From: Candidatus Solibacter sp.
GTDB lineage: Bacteria > Acidobacteriota > Terriglobia > Bryobacterales > Bryobacteraceae
DNA length: 10,621 nucleotides
Assembly (NCBI GenBank): GCA_017883345.1
Contig: JADGNT010000091.1
Span: 1-10,621, forward strand
Direction: 5' to 3'
Shown here: one piece after another, positions 1 to 6,482 of the stretch
Layout of the letters: every line of letters starts with the position of its first letter
Position numbering within the stretch: the stretch's first letter is position 1
Notes under the pieces: generated by a model
Told to the model about the DNA's origin: nothing
Seen by the model: the letters and a program-made list of their open reading frames with translations, nothing else
Databases searched by the model: none
Translations under genes and position numbers: made by a program

Positions 1-105
1 GGCGGCGGCCTGTTCGTACTCGGCGATGCGTTCCGCATCGTCGCCGATATAGCGTTCCCAAAAATACTGTAGCGTGTCGGATTGAAAGCGGCGGGCACGG
101 GCCAT
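1..105 (-). CDS. Xre/HigA-like antitoxin or regulator, N-terminal fragment
   Basis: This is the first 35 codons of a minus-strand gene that runs off the left edge of the window. The reading starts MARARRFQSDTLQYF and continues through YIGDDAERIAEYEQAAA. The ATG is firmly placed by a full-consensus Shine-Dalgarno sequence (AAGGAGGT) five bases upstream. From memory of the family, the phrase Y-I-G-D-D-x-E-R followed by an acidic helix is typical of the leader helix of short Xre-type antitoxins, whose helix-turn-helix follows directly. That domain lies outside the window, so the assignment is an inference. The gene has its own strong promoter with a dyad in the spacer, which fits an autoregulated DNA-binding protein. 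It is transcribed in the same direction as the dehydrogenase gene upstream but is separated from it by a hairpin-bounded element. No toxin gene is visible; one could lie beyond the left edge. It could also be an unrelated small protein. Confidence 0.6.
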   Translation of the reverse strand, partial: MARARRFQSDTLQYFWERYIGDDAERIAEYEQAAA

Positions 106-110
106 ATCAG

Positions 111-118
111 ACCTCCTT
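111..118 (-). promoter_or_regulatory. Full-consensus ribosome binding site
   Basis: Read on the minus strand, AAGGAGGT lies five bases before the ATG at 105. It is fully complementary to the usual anti-Shine-Dalgarno end of 16S rRNA and is the strongest such site in the window. It fixes the start of the antitoxin-like gene. Confidence 0.85.
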
Positions 119-139
119 GGGGGGCAAGCGTTCTCTCCA

Positions 140-168
140 ATTGTTCGCATATCTGCGAACGCTGTCAA
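140..168 (-). promoter_or_regulatory. Promoter with operator-like dyad in its spacer
   Basis: On the minus strand, a perfect -35 box TTGACA (168-163) is followed by a 17-base spacer and a -10 box AACAAT (145-140), which matches four of six consensus positions. The dyad GTTCGCAGATATGCGAAC (160-143) has perfect 7-base arms and a 4-base centre. It covers nearly the whole spacer and enters the -10 box, so a bound dimer would block RNA polymerase. A further pair of 7-base arms (AGCGTTC/GAACGCT, 163-157 and 133-127) spans the predicted start of transcription near 133. The layout is typical of an autorepressed antitoxin or regulator gene. That the protein at 1-105 binds here is inference. Confidence 0.65.
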
Positions 169-183
169 GCTCCTGCAGCGCTT

Positions 184-294
184 GTGGGGCGGACCCCCCT
201 GGACCCGCTTCTCGCCAGCAAAACCATCCATACCGCGCAAGCCGACGGGGGCGTCGTCCCCAGTGGGGACCCCAGGACCGGGGGTCCGCCCCAC
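184..294. repeat. 111-bp element with perfect 15-bp terminal inverted repeats
   Basis: The arms GTGGGGCGGACCCCC (184-198) and GGGGGTCCGCCCCAC (280-294) are exact reverse complements. Inside, GTCCCC-AGT-GGGGAC (256-270) forms a second hairpin. The element starts six bases past the stop codon of the dehydrogenase gene and ends 16 bases before the next promoter. There is no run of T after the stem, so it is not a classical intrinsic terminator, though folded RNA here could still stop or protect the transcript. The size, GC-rich arms and lack of coding capacity resemble a REP- or MITE-like dispersed repeat. Copy number in the genome cannot be seen from here. Confidence 0.6.
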
Positions 295-300
295 GCACCC

Positions 301-3300
301 CTACTTCTTCCGCCGTGCCACCACGCGCACCTTGCGCGTCTGCGAGATCGCCCCAGCGGTCAGCGCGTCGTTGATGATTTCCGCCTGCTCCTGCTGGTGC
401 CGCTTCCCGGACCCCGTCGCCGGGCTCGCGCTCTCCGACCGCCCCACGTACCGCACTTCGCGCCGCGTCTCGACGAGCAGCGGCTGTATGCACTCGCGCA
501 GGAAGCGCCACGGACCCATATTCCGCGCCTCCTCTTGCGCCCACACCACCTCCGCCGCCGGGCTGTAGCGCGCCAGCAGATCGCGCGCCTGATCGGCGGC
601 AAACGGGTAGAGTTGCTCCACGCGGAGCAGCGCGACGTGGTCCGCCTTGCGTTCCTCGCGCGCGGCCAACAGATCGTAGTAGACCTTGCCGGAGCAGAAG
701 ACCACGCGCGCGATGCGGGCGTTGTCGGTGACGCCGGCATCGCTCATGATCTCGGTGAAGCCGCCGCTGGTGAAATCCTGTAGCGTGGATACCGCCCTGG
801 GGTGGCGCAGCAGGCTCTTGGGCGTGAAGACGATGAGCGGCTTGCGCACGCCGCGGCGGTCGCTCCCGCCGTACATCTGGCGGCGCAGCAGGTGGAAGTA
901 TTGCGCCGGGGTGGTGCAGTTGCACACCTGCATGTTGTTTTCCGCGCAGAGCGTGAGGTAGCGCTCAATGCGCGCGCTGGAGTGTTCGGGGCCTTGCCCT
1001 TCGTAGCCGTGGGGGAGGAGCATCACCAGGCCGCTGGGCTGGCCCCACTTCTGCTCGCAGCAGGAGATGAACTGGTCGATCATGATCTGCGCGCCGTTGG
1101 CGAAATCGCCGAACTGCGCTTCCCAGATGACCAGCGCCAGCGGCTCGGCCACAGAGTAGCCGAACTCGAAGCCCAGCACGGCGTACTCGCTGAGCGAGCT
1201 ATCGAGCGCGTCGAAGCGCCCCTGGTCGGGCGAGATGTGCTGCGTGGGCAAGTAGCGCTTGCCGGTTTCGGAATCGTAGAACGCCAGATGGCGCTGGCTG
1301 AAGGTGCCGCGGCCGGAATCCTGGCCGCTGAGGCGCACCGCGGTGCCTTCGAGCGCCAGCGTGCCGAAGGCCAGCGCTTCGCCGAAAGCCCAATCGAAAT
1401 TGCCGCCCTTGGCGATGACTTCGCGGCGCTTTTCGATGAAGCCGCGCAGTTTGGGATGCAGGTGAAAGTTTTCGGGGAACTGGGTGATGCCGCGGATCAC
1501 GCGCTCTAACACCTGGTGGTTGACGGCGGTCCGCGGGCAGTAGCCGCCGATCTCTTCGCCGGGGACCGCGCTGAGCTCCTGGATGTCGTAGTGCTCGGCG
1601 CGCTCCTGCGCGGCGTCGTAGGCGGCGGAGAGGCGCGCGGCGCACTCCTTGCGGATCCCAGCGCAGTCTGGGTCGGTGGCCACGCCTTCGCGCACCAGGC
1701 GCTGCTGGTAGAGCACCGCGACGGAGGGATGCTCCTTGATCTTGCGGTACAGGATGGGCTGCGTGTAGCTGGGGTCGTCGCCTTCGTTGTGGCCGTGGCG
1801 GCGGTAGCAGATCATGTCGATGACCACATCCTTCTTGAACTGCTGGCGGTAGTCGAAGGCGATCTGCACCACGCGGATAGCGGCATCTGGATCGTCGCCG
1901 TTGACGTGGAAGATGGGCGCCTGCACGCCGCGCGCGATGTCGGTGGAATAGGGCGTGGAGCGCGATTCGTCGGGCAGGGTGGTGAAGCCGATCTGGTTGT
2001 TGATGATCAGGTGGATGGTGCCGCCGGTGGAGTAGCCATCGAGCTGCGAGAGGTTGAGCGTCTCGGCCACCACGCCCTGTCCGGCGAAGGCCGCATCGCC
2101 GTGGATCAGGACGGGGATGACGCGTTCGCGCGCCGTATCGCCGAGGCGATCCTGCTTGGGACGGACGATGCCTTCGACTACCGGGTCGACGGCTTCCAGG
2201 TGGCTCGGGTTGGGCGCGACGGAGACCACGATCTCGCGGCCGCTGGAGGTCTGGCGCACGCCCGTGGCGCCGAGGTGATACTTGACGTCGCCCGAGCCTT
2301 GCGTGCTGCTCGGGTCGATGTCGCCTTCGAATTCGCTGAAGATCTGTTTAACGTCCTTGCCGACCGTGTTGGCGAGGATGTTGAGGCGCCCGCGGTGGGC
2401 CATGCCGACCACCAGTTCGTGGACGTTGCCAAGGGCGGCGCGCTCCAGGATTTCTTCCAGGATGGCGAGCGCGGTTTCGCCGCCTTCCAGCGCGAATCGC
2501 TTCTGGCCGACGAAGCGGGAGTGCAGAAAATGTTCGAACTCCTCGCCCGCCATCACAGAGCGCATGATGCGCATGCGGGTGTCGCGGTCGAGCGCCCAGT
2601 TGTTGGCCTCGGGCTCCATGCGCTGTTGCAGCCAGCGCTTCTGCTCCGGCACCTGGATATTCATGTACTCGCAGCCGATTTTGCCGCAATAGGTCTGGCG
2701 CAGGGTCTCCAGGATTTCGCGCAGGGTCGCCACCGCTTTGGGTGCGCCTTCGTGGCTCGGAAGGCGCCCCGCTTCGGCGAAGCTGCCGGTGAGGAATTCG
2801 CGGTCCAGATCCCAGATGGTGAGGCCGTAGGTTTCGGGGTCGAGTTCGGCGTGGTAGCTGGGTTCGGCGCCCAGCGGGTCGAGATCGGCGATCAGGTGGC
2901 CGCGCACGCGGTAGGCGTTGATCATCTGCATGATCCCGGCTTCCTTGGCGATCTCGGCGTAGCGCGCGGCGTTCATGCCGGGCAGGGCGGGTTTGCGGTC
3001 GGTCTCCCAGCGCACCGGTTGGTGCGGCATGCGAAGGTGGGCGAATACCTCTTCGTAGAACCCGTCCTTGCCATCGAGCAGGGCTTGCACGCGGCCCAGG
3101 AACATGCCGGATTCGGCGCCCTGTATGATGCGGTGATCGTAGGTGCAGGCGAGCGTCATCACTTTGCTGATGCCCAGCATGGCGCGCGTCTCGCCGGCGG
3201 CGCCGAGGTATTCGGCGGGGTAACCGATGGCGCCGGCGGCGATGATGGCGCCCTGGCCGATCATGAGGCGCGGGCTGGAGGACATGGTGCCGACGGTGCC

Positions 3301-3993
3301 GGGGTTGGTGAGAGAAATGGTGGTGCCCTGGAAATCGGCGGGGGTGAGTTTGGCGCGGCGGGCGCGGGCCACAAGGTCGTCGAAAGCGGTGACGTATTCC
3401 TGGAAACTGAGCGCGCCAGCGTTCTTGATGTTGGGCACCATGAGGCTGCGCGCGCCGTCCTTGCCCGGGACGTCGATGGCGATGCCGAGGTTCACCTGGG
3501 GCCGCACCAGACGGAAGGGCTGGCCGTCGCGCTCGGCGTAGGCGTGGTTGAGTCCGGGGATTTCTTCCAGGGCTTTGACGATGGCCCAGCCGATGAGGTG
3601 GGTATAGGAAACTTTGCCGCGGCCGACGAGGGTGCGGTGCTGATTGATGATGCGCCGGTTTTCATCCATCACCTTGACGGCGATGGTGCGCTGTGAGGTG
3701 GCGAGCGGAATGGAGACGCTGGCCGCCATGTTTTCGGCAATGCGTCCGGCGGCGCCGCGCAAGGGCAGCAACTGCTCGCCGGGCCCGGGCGCGGGGACGG
3801 CGACCTTGAGGGGTGCTGCCGGGGCGCCGTTGGCCAGTGGGCGGGGCTCTTCGAATACGTGCTTCCAGCTTTCATCGACGGTGGAACGGTCGTGCAGGTA
3901 CTGTTGATACAGCTCGTCTTCGAGCCAGCTATTGATGCCCATTTCCGATTCGGATTGCGAGGCCATTGGGGAGGGGAAACCTTCGCTTTCCAT
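301..3993 (-). CDS. kgd: Kgd-type 2-oxoglutarate dehydrogenase E1 with fused succinyltransferase-like domain
   Basis: This cytoplasmic TCA-cycle enzyme (also called SucA/OdhA) decarboxylates 2-oxoglutarate on thiamine diphosphate and passes the succinyl group on towards CoA. In 1230-residue numbering the domains run as follows. A short OGDH N-terminal helix (INSWLEDELYQQYL, about 20-33) is followed by a Pro/Ala linker. Next comes an E2-like acyltransferase core (about 85-330) with DHRIIQG at 286-292. The E1 part carries AHRGR (His533), KYHLG (His573), the thiamine diphosphate motif from GD632 to NN665, and a transketolase-like C-terminal half. There is no lipoyl domain, so a separate lipoyl-bearing E2 must serve it. 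The length matches mycobacterial Kgd (about 1230). The start is the ATG at 3993; a frame extension to 4161 has no family similarity, and ATGs at 3966 and 3942 are alternatives. None has a strong ribosome site. The gene stands alone here, divergent from the exported propeller gene. Confidence 0.95.
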   Translation of the reverse strand: MESEGFPSPMASQSESEMGINSWLEDELYQQYLHDRSTVDESWKHVFEEPRPLANGAPAAPLKVAVPAPGPGEQLLPLRGAAGRIAENMAASVSIPLATSQRTIAVKVMDENRRIINQHRTLVGRGKVSYTHLIGWAIVKALEEIPGLNHAYAERDGQPFRLVRPQVNLGIAIDVPGKDGARSLMVPNIKNAGALSFQEYVTAFDDLVARARRAKLTPADFQGTTISLTNPGTVGTMSSSPRLMIGQGAIIAAGAIGYPAEYLGAAGETRAMLGISKVMTLACTYDHRIIQGAESGMFLGRVQALLDGKDGFYEEVFAHLRMPHQPVRWETDRKPALPGMNAARYAEIAKEAGIMQMINAYRVRGHLIADLDPLGAEPSYHAELDPETYGLTIWDLDREFLTGSFAEAGRLPSHEGAPKAVATLREILETLRQTYCGKIGCEYMNIQVPEQKRWLQQRMEPEANNWALDRDTRMRIMRSVMAGEEFEHFLHSRFVGQKRFALEGGETALAILEEILERAALGNVHELVVGMAHRGRLNILANTVGKDVKQIFSEFEGDIDPSSTQGSGDVKYHLGATGVRQTSSGREIVVSVAPNPSHLEAVDPVVEGIVRPKQDRLGDTARERVIPVLIHGDAAFAGQGVVAETLNLSQLDGYSTGGTIHLIINNQIGFTTLPDESRSTPYSTDIARGVQAPIFHVNGDDPDAAIRVVQIAFDYRQQFKKDVVIDMICYRRHGHNEGDDPSYTQPILYRKIKEHPSVAVLYQQRLVREGVATDPDCAGIRKECAARLSAAYDAAQERAEHYDIQELSAVPGEEIGGYCPRTAVNHQVLERVIRGITQFPENFHLHPKLRGFIEKRREVIAKGGNFDWAFGEALAFGTLALEGTAVRLSGQDSGRGTFSQRHLAFYDSETGKRYLPTQHISPDQGRFDALDSSLSEYAVLGFEFGYSVAEPLALVIWEAQFGDFANGAQIMIDQFISCCEQKWGQPSGLVMLLPHGYEGQGPEHSSARIERYLTLCAENNMQVCNCTTPAQYFHLLRRQMYGGSDRRGVRKPLIVFTPKSLLRHPRAVSTLQDFTSGGFTEIMSDAGVTDNARIARVVFCSGKVYYDLLAAREERKADHVALLRVEQLYPFAADQARDLLARYSPAAEVVWAQEEARNMGPWRFLRECIQPLLVETRREVRYVGRSESASPATGSGKRHQQEQAEIINDALTAGAISQTRKVRVVARRKK

Positions 3994-4000
3994 GATACCA

Positions 4001-4054
4001 AGGGTCCCTGTAGCGTAGCCTTTCAGGCTGCCATGCCGGTGTCCGTACCGGCAT
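4001..4054 (-). promoter_or_regulatory. Leader region of kgd with three consecutive dyads
   Basis: Between the kgd start and the divergent gene, three dyads follow one another. They are ATGCCGGT/ACCGGCAT (4033-4040 and 4047-4054, 6-base loop), AGCCT/AGGCT (4017-4021 and 4025-4029, 3-base loop) and AGGG/CCCT around one base (4001-4009). All would lie in the 5' untranslated RNA of kgd if transcription starts upstream of them. They could be protein operators or RNA hairpins. I recognise no known riboswitch class and no convincing promoter boxes for either gene in this 166-bp region. Confidence 0.3.
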
Positions 4055-4159
4055 TCTTTCTGGTCCGGAGAAACGCCTGGAAACTGTTTTGAGGGGAAAT
4101 GTAAATTCGCACGCGCTCGCCGGCTAAGGTCTTTAATCATGCTGTATTCTAGGGAAGCC

Positions 4160-5971
4160 ATGAAAAAAGCGATCTGCCTGTTTCTGTATCTGTCGTCACA
4201 AATGTTGCCTGCGGCGACCGGTTACCTGGTGCACAATCTAGTCGCCGACGATAAGTCCACCGCGACCGCCGATTTCTACGATCCCCGGTTGATCAACCCA
4301 TGGGGCAACGTCGCGTCCGCGACCAGTCCCTTCTGGGTGTGCGACTTGGGCCTCTCGACGATCTACACGGTCAACGCCACGAATGCCACCCCCATGGGCA
4401 CGCCTAACGCTACGACGCAGCCGACCGTACCCGGCGCGGGTGGCTCTAAGGGATCGTGCACCGGCATCGTGTCTAATATCGTGCCGGCCACAACACCCCC
4501 GACCTTTCCCGTGACCGCCCCAGGCAAGGCCCCGGTGGCGGCGGGCTTCATCTTTGTAACGGAAGATGGTGTTCTCTCCGCCTGGGCGGGCGGCGCGGAT
4601 GCCACCCAGGCTTTGACGCAGAGGGACAACTCCAGTTCGGCCGTTTACAAGGGCCTCGCCCTGGTAGTGACCCCGACGGTGCAACTGTATGCGGCGAACT
4701 TCAAATCCGGAGGCATCGACGTTTTTGATTCCCAGTTCAAGCCGGTCACTATGCCCGCCGGGTCTTTCGTCGATGCCAAGGTGCCCGCGGGATTCGCGCC
4801 GTTCAATATTTGGAACATCGGTGGCAAGCTCTACGTGGCCTATGCCAAGCAGGACGCCAACAAGAAGTTCGACGTTTCCGGGGTGGGTAACGGCTATGTC
4901 AGCGTGTTCGATTCCGCCGGCAAGCTGCTGCAGTCGCTGGTGGCTGGCGGATCGGGCAGTCTTCTGAACTCTCCGTGGGGTCTCGCCATCGCGCCCGCCA
5001 CGTTCGGCAAGTTCGCCAACAATCTGCTGGTCGGCAACTTCGGCGATGGCATGATCAATGCTTACGACGCGACCACCGGCGCGTTCCAGGGAACCCTGCA
5101 GGACCCAAGCGGCAATAACATTGTGCTTCCGGGCCTGTGGGCCCTGTACTTCGGTAATGGCGGCAGTGGCGGCGACAGTAACGCTGTGTACTTCACCGCC
5201 GGCCCGGGCGGTCAGAAGCACGGGATACTGGGCAGCATCCAGGCGAATCCCAATGTGGCCGCAAGCGCGATTACGAACGCCGCGCAAGCTGCGGGCGGGA
5301 TCGCCCCCAACACCTTCATAACCATCAAAGGAACGAATCTTGCTGCTACCAAGCGTTCCATCTCCTCATTGGACTTTGTTAACAACCGATTCCCCACTAC
5401 GGTGGATGGAGTTACGGTCACGATCAACGGCCAACCCGGTTTCATCACCTACCTCAGCCCGGTGCAGATCAACCTGGTCACGCCGGTCGAGTTGCCCACG
5501 AGCGGAACCGTGACGGTGGCCATCTCGAATAATAGCTTGACCAGCGCCACCGTCAGTGTCGGCGCACAGATTGTCGCGCCGGCGCTCTTTCTCTACCCCA
5601 CAAATGCCGCATATGTGGAGGCATTTCACGCGAATAGCACCGTGGTAGGCCCGACGACCCTGGTGCCTAATAACAGCACGCCAGCCGCTCCGGGCGAGAC
5701 CATCGTGCTGTTCGGCACTGGTTTTGGTGTTACCACTCCGGCCGCGGTCAGCGGTGCGGTAGTATCCACGCCGGCGCCGCTGCTCCTCACGCCGGCAATC
5801 CTGTTCGACAATGTCGCCGGCCAGGTCGTGTTTGCGGGCCTCATCTATCCCGGGGTGTATCAGTTCAATGTGGTCGTCCCGAGCGGTCTGCCCAACGGAG
5901 ACGTGCCGGTGGTAGCGTCGACCGGCGGGTACAGTAGTCCGGCCCTGATCTTGACTACGATTAAAAATTAG
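4160..5971 (+). CDS. Exported beta-propeller protein (TIGR03118-like) with Solibacter-type C-terminal domain (TIGR03437-like)
   Basis: This is a 603-residue secreted protein of unknown function. The start chosen is the ATG at 4160, which gives a clean signal peptide: a Lys-Lys n-region, the hydrophobic stretch AICLFLYLSSQML, and cleavage near PAA. It also has AGGGA four bases upstream. An in-frame ATG at 4139 would add a charged tail before the signal peptide and is less likely. Residues about 22-360 resemble the TIGR03118 family (opening YLVHNLVADD, with INPWGN and SPWGLAIAP). They carry repeated propeller-blade phrases such as YAANFKSGGIDVFD and LLVGNFGDGMINAYD. Residues about 372-603 (NAAQAAGGIAPNTFITIKGT, later PGETIVLFGTGFG and YPGVYQFNVVVP) resemble the Ig-like TIGR03437 domain found at the ends of many Solibacter exported proteins. 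Both family names are from memory. No catalytic motif is visible. It is divergent from kgd, with no functional link evident. Confidence 0.85.
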   Translation: MKKAICLFLYLSSQMLPAATGYLVHNLVADDKSTATADFYDPRLINPWGNVASATSPFWVCDLGLSTIYTVNATNATPMGTPNATTQPTVPGAGGSKGSCTGIVSNIVPATTPPTFPVTAPGKAPVAAGFIFVTEDGVLSAWAGGADATQALTQRDNSSSAVYKGLALVVTPTVQLYAANFKSGGIDVFDSQFKPVTMPAGSFVDAKVPAGFAPFNIWNIGGKLYVAYAKQDANKKFDVSGVGNGYVSVFDSAGKLLQSLVAGGSGSLLNSPWGLAIAPATFGKFANNLLVGNFGDGMINAYDATTGAFQGTLQDPSGNNIVLPGLWALYFGNGGSGGDSNAVYFTAGPGGQKHGILGSIQANPNVAASAITNAAQAAGGIAPNTFITIKGTNLAATKRSISSLDFVNNRFPTTVDGVTVTINGQPGFITYLSPVQINLVTPVELPTSGTVTVAISNNSLTSATVSVGAQIVAPALFLYPTNAAYVEAFHANSTVVGPTTLVPNNSTPAAPGETIVLFGTGFGVTTPAAVSGAVVSTPAPLLLTPAILFDNVAGQVVFAGLIYPGVYQFNVVVPSGLPNGDVPVVASTGGYSSPALILTTIKN

Positions 5972-5985
5972 GCCTCGCTCGGGAG

Positions 5986-6013
5986 CTGTCTGCCCGGCCG
6001 CACATTCTATAAT
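5986..6013 (+). promoter_or_regulatory. Promoter of a probable leaderless mRNA
   Basis: A perfect -10 box TATAAT (6008-6013) ends six bases before the ATG at 6020. A -35-like CTGTCT (5986-5991, three of six matches) lies 16 bases upstream of it. Transcription should begin at or within a base or two of the A of the start codon, and there is no purine-rich ribosome site before the ATG. The transcript is therefore probably leaderless. This is inferred from spacing alone. Confidence 0.55.
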
Positions 6014-6019
6014 GGCTGT

Positions 6020-6451
6020 ATGTTCTTTCGTCGAGCGCGCGTGCGGAATCCGAGCTTTCAGGAACGGGTGGATACTCTACAGGGAGCCGGCTTCACGCTT
6101 GCGCCGCAGCCGGGCGGCACAGTCCGGGTGAGCCGCGGGGCTTGCGCGGTGGACCTCAAGGAAGCTGGCGGTGTACTCCAGGTGGAGGATCGCGCGGGCG
6201 TGGGGATGGCCGGCGAGATCGCCGTGCTGGTGGACGGCGGATTCCAGAAATTCTTCCGCGCGCCCAGCGGGAAGAAGAAGCCGGCGCTGGCGGACGAACT
6301 CCAGGCGCTGCACGCTTTCGAAGCCGACCTCAAGGAGAGGCTCGGGCTCAAGAGCCTGTACAACGAGGGGCTGGGGACCGTGTCCACGCTTTACCAGTAC
6401 GATCGCGTGAAGGATCGCGACCGCGGCGTCCCCAAGCGCGCCTGGGAATAG
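6020..6451 (+). CDS. Conserved-looking hypothetical protein, 143 aa
   Basis: I do not recognise this protein. It has no signal peptide or membrane segment and should be cytoplasmic. The N-terminus is basic (FFRRARVR). The first half reads like short beta strands (TVRVSRGACAVDL, VLQVEDRAG, EIAVLVDGGFQKFF). Near residues 90-110 there is a charged helix (ADELQALHAFEADLKERLGL), followed by a short, highly charged tail. There is one cysteine (residue 42). Codon use matches the neighbours, and the third-position GC bias supports real coding. Its ATG follows a consensus -10 box by six bases, so translation is probably leaderless. The stop codon's last base is the first base of the large hairpin shared with the convergent gene. 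A TIM-barrel, nuclease or kinase role is not indicated, and no function is assigned. Confidence 0.75.
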   Translation: MFFRRARVRNPSFQERVDTLQGAGFTLAPQPGGTVRVSRGACAVDLKEAGGVLQVEDRAGVGMAGEIAVLVDGGFQKFFRAPSGKKKPALADELQALHAFEADLKERLGLKSLYNEGLGTVSTLYQYDRVKDRDRGVPKRAWE

Positions 6452-6482
6452 CAGTAGGACAGACGATGGTCTGTCCTACTGC
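6451..6482. terminator. Perfect 14-bp hairpin shared by two convergent genes
   Basis: The arms GCAGTAGGACAGAC (6451-6464) and GTCTGTCCTACTGC (6469-6482) pair perfectly around the loop GATG. The last base of the plus-strand stop codon (6449-6451) opens the stem. The minus-strand stop codon (6478-6476) lies in the other arm, so both genes end within it. It is placed as a bidirectional terminator, but neither side has a T-run. Termination could be Rho-assisted, or the hairpin could block read-through and 3' decay. It may also be a copy of a dispersed repeat. Confidence 0.6.

Noticed and set aside
82..1509. Several plus-strand and minus-strand frames over the 3' part of kgd, including 233-, 272- and 235-codon frames
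   Set aside because: They are frame shadows of the kgd C-terminal region; none has a plausible ribosome site or recognisable motif.
1516..3696. 726-codon plus-strand open frame antisense to kgd
   Set aside because: It lies wholly inside a gene with strong family motifs. Its translation is Ala/Gly/Val/Asp-rich low-sense sequence, as expected from the antisense of GC-rich codons.
4017..4054. Guanidine-II (mini-ykkC) riboswitch, suggested by two hairpins and an ACGG in one loop
   Set aside because: Only one loop contains ACGR, that loop is six bases and not four, and the second hairpin has a GAA loop.
3994..4161. Upstream extension of kgd to an ATG at 4161
   Set aside because: The extra 56 residues are Arg-rich without family similarity and would cover the leader dyads. 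The 1230-residue form matches the known family length.
4238..5287. 349-codon minus-strand frame antisense to the propeller gene
   Set aside because: Its composition is Arg/Gly/His-rich noise, and the sense frame has a signal peptide and clear domain character.
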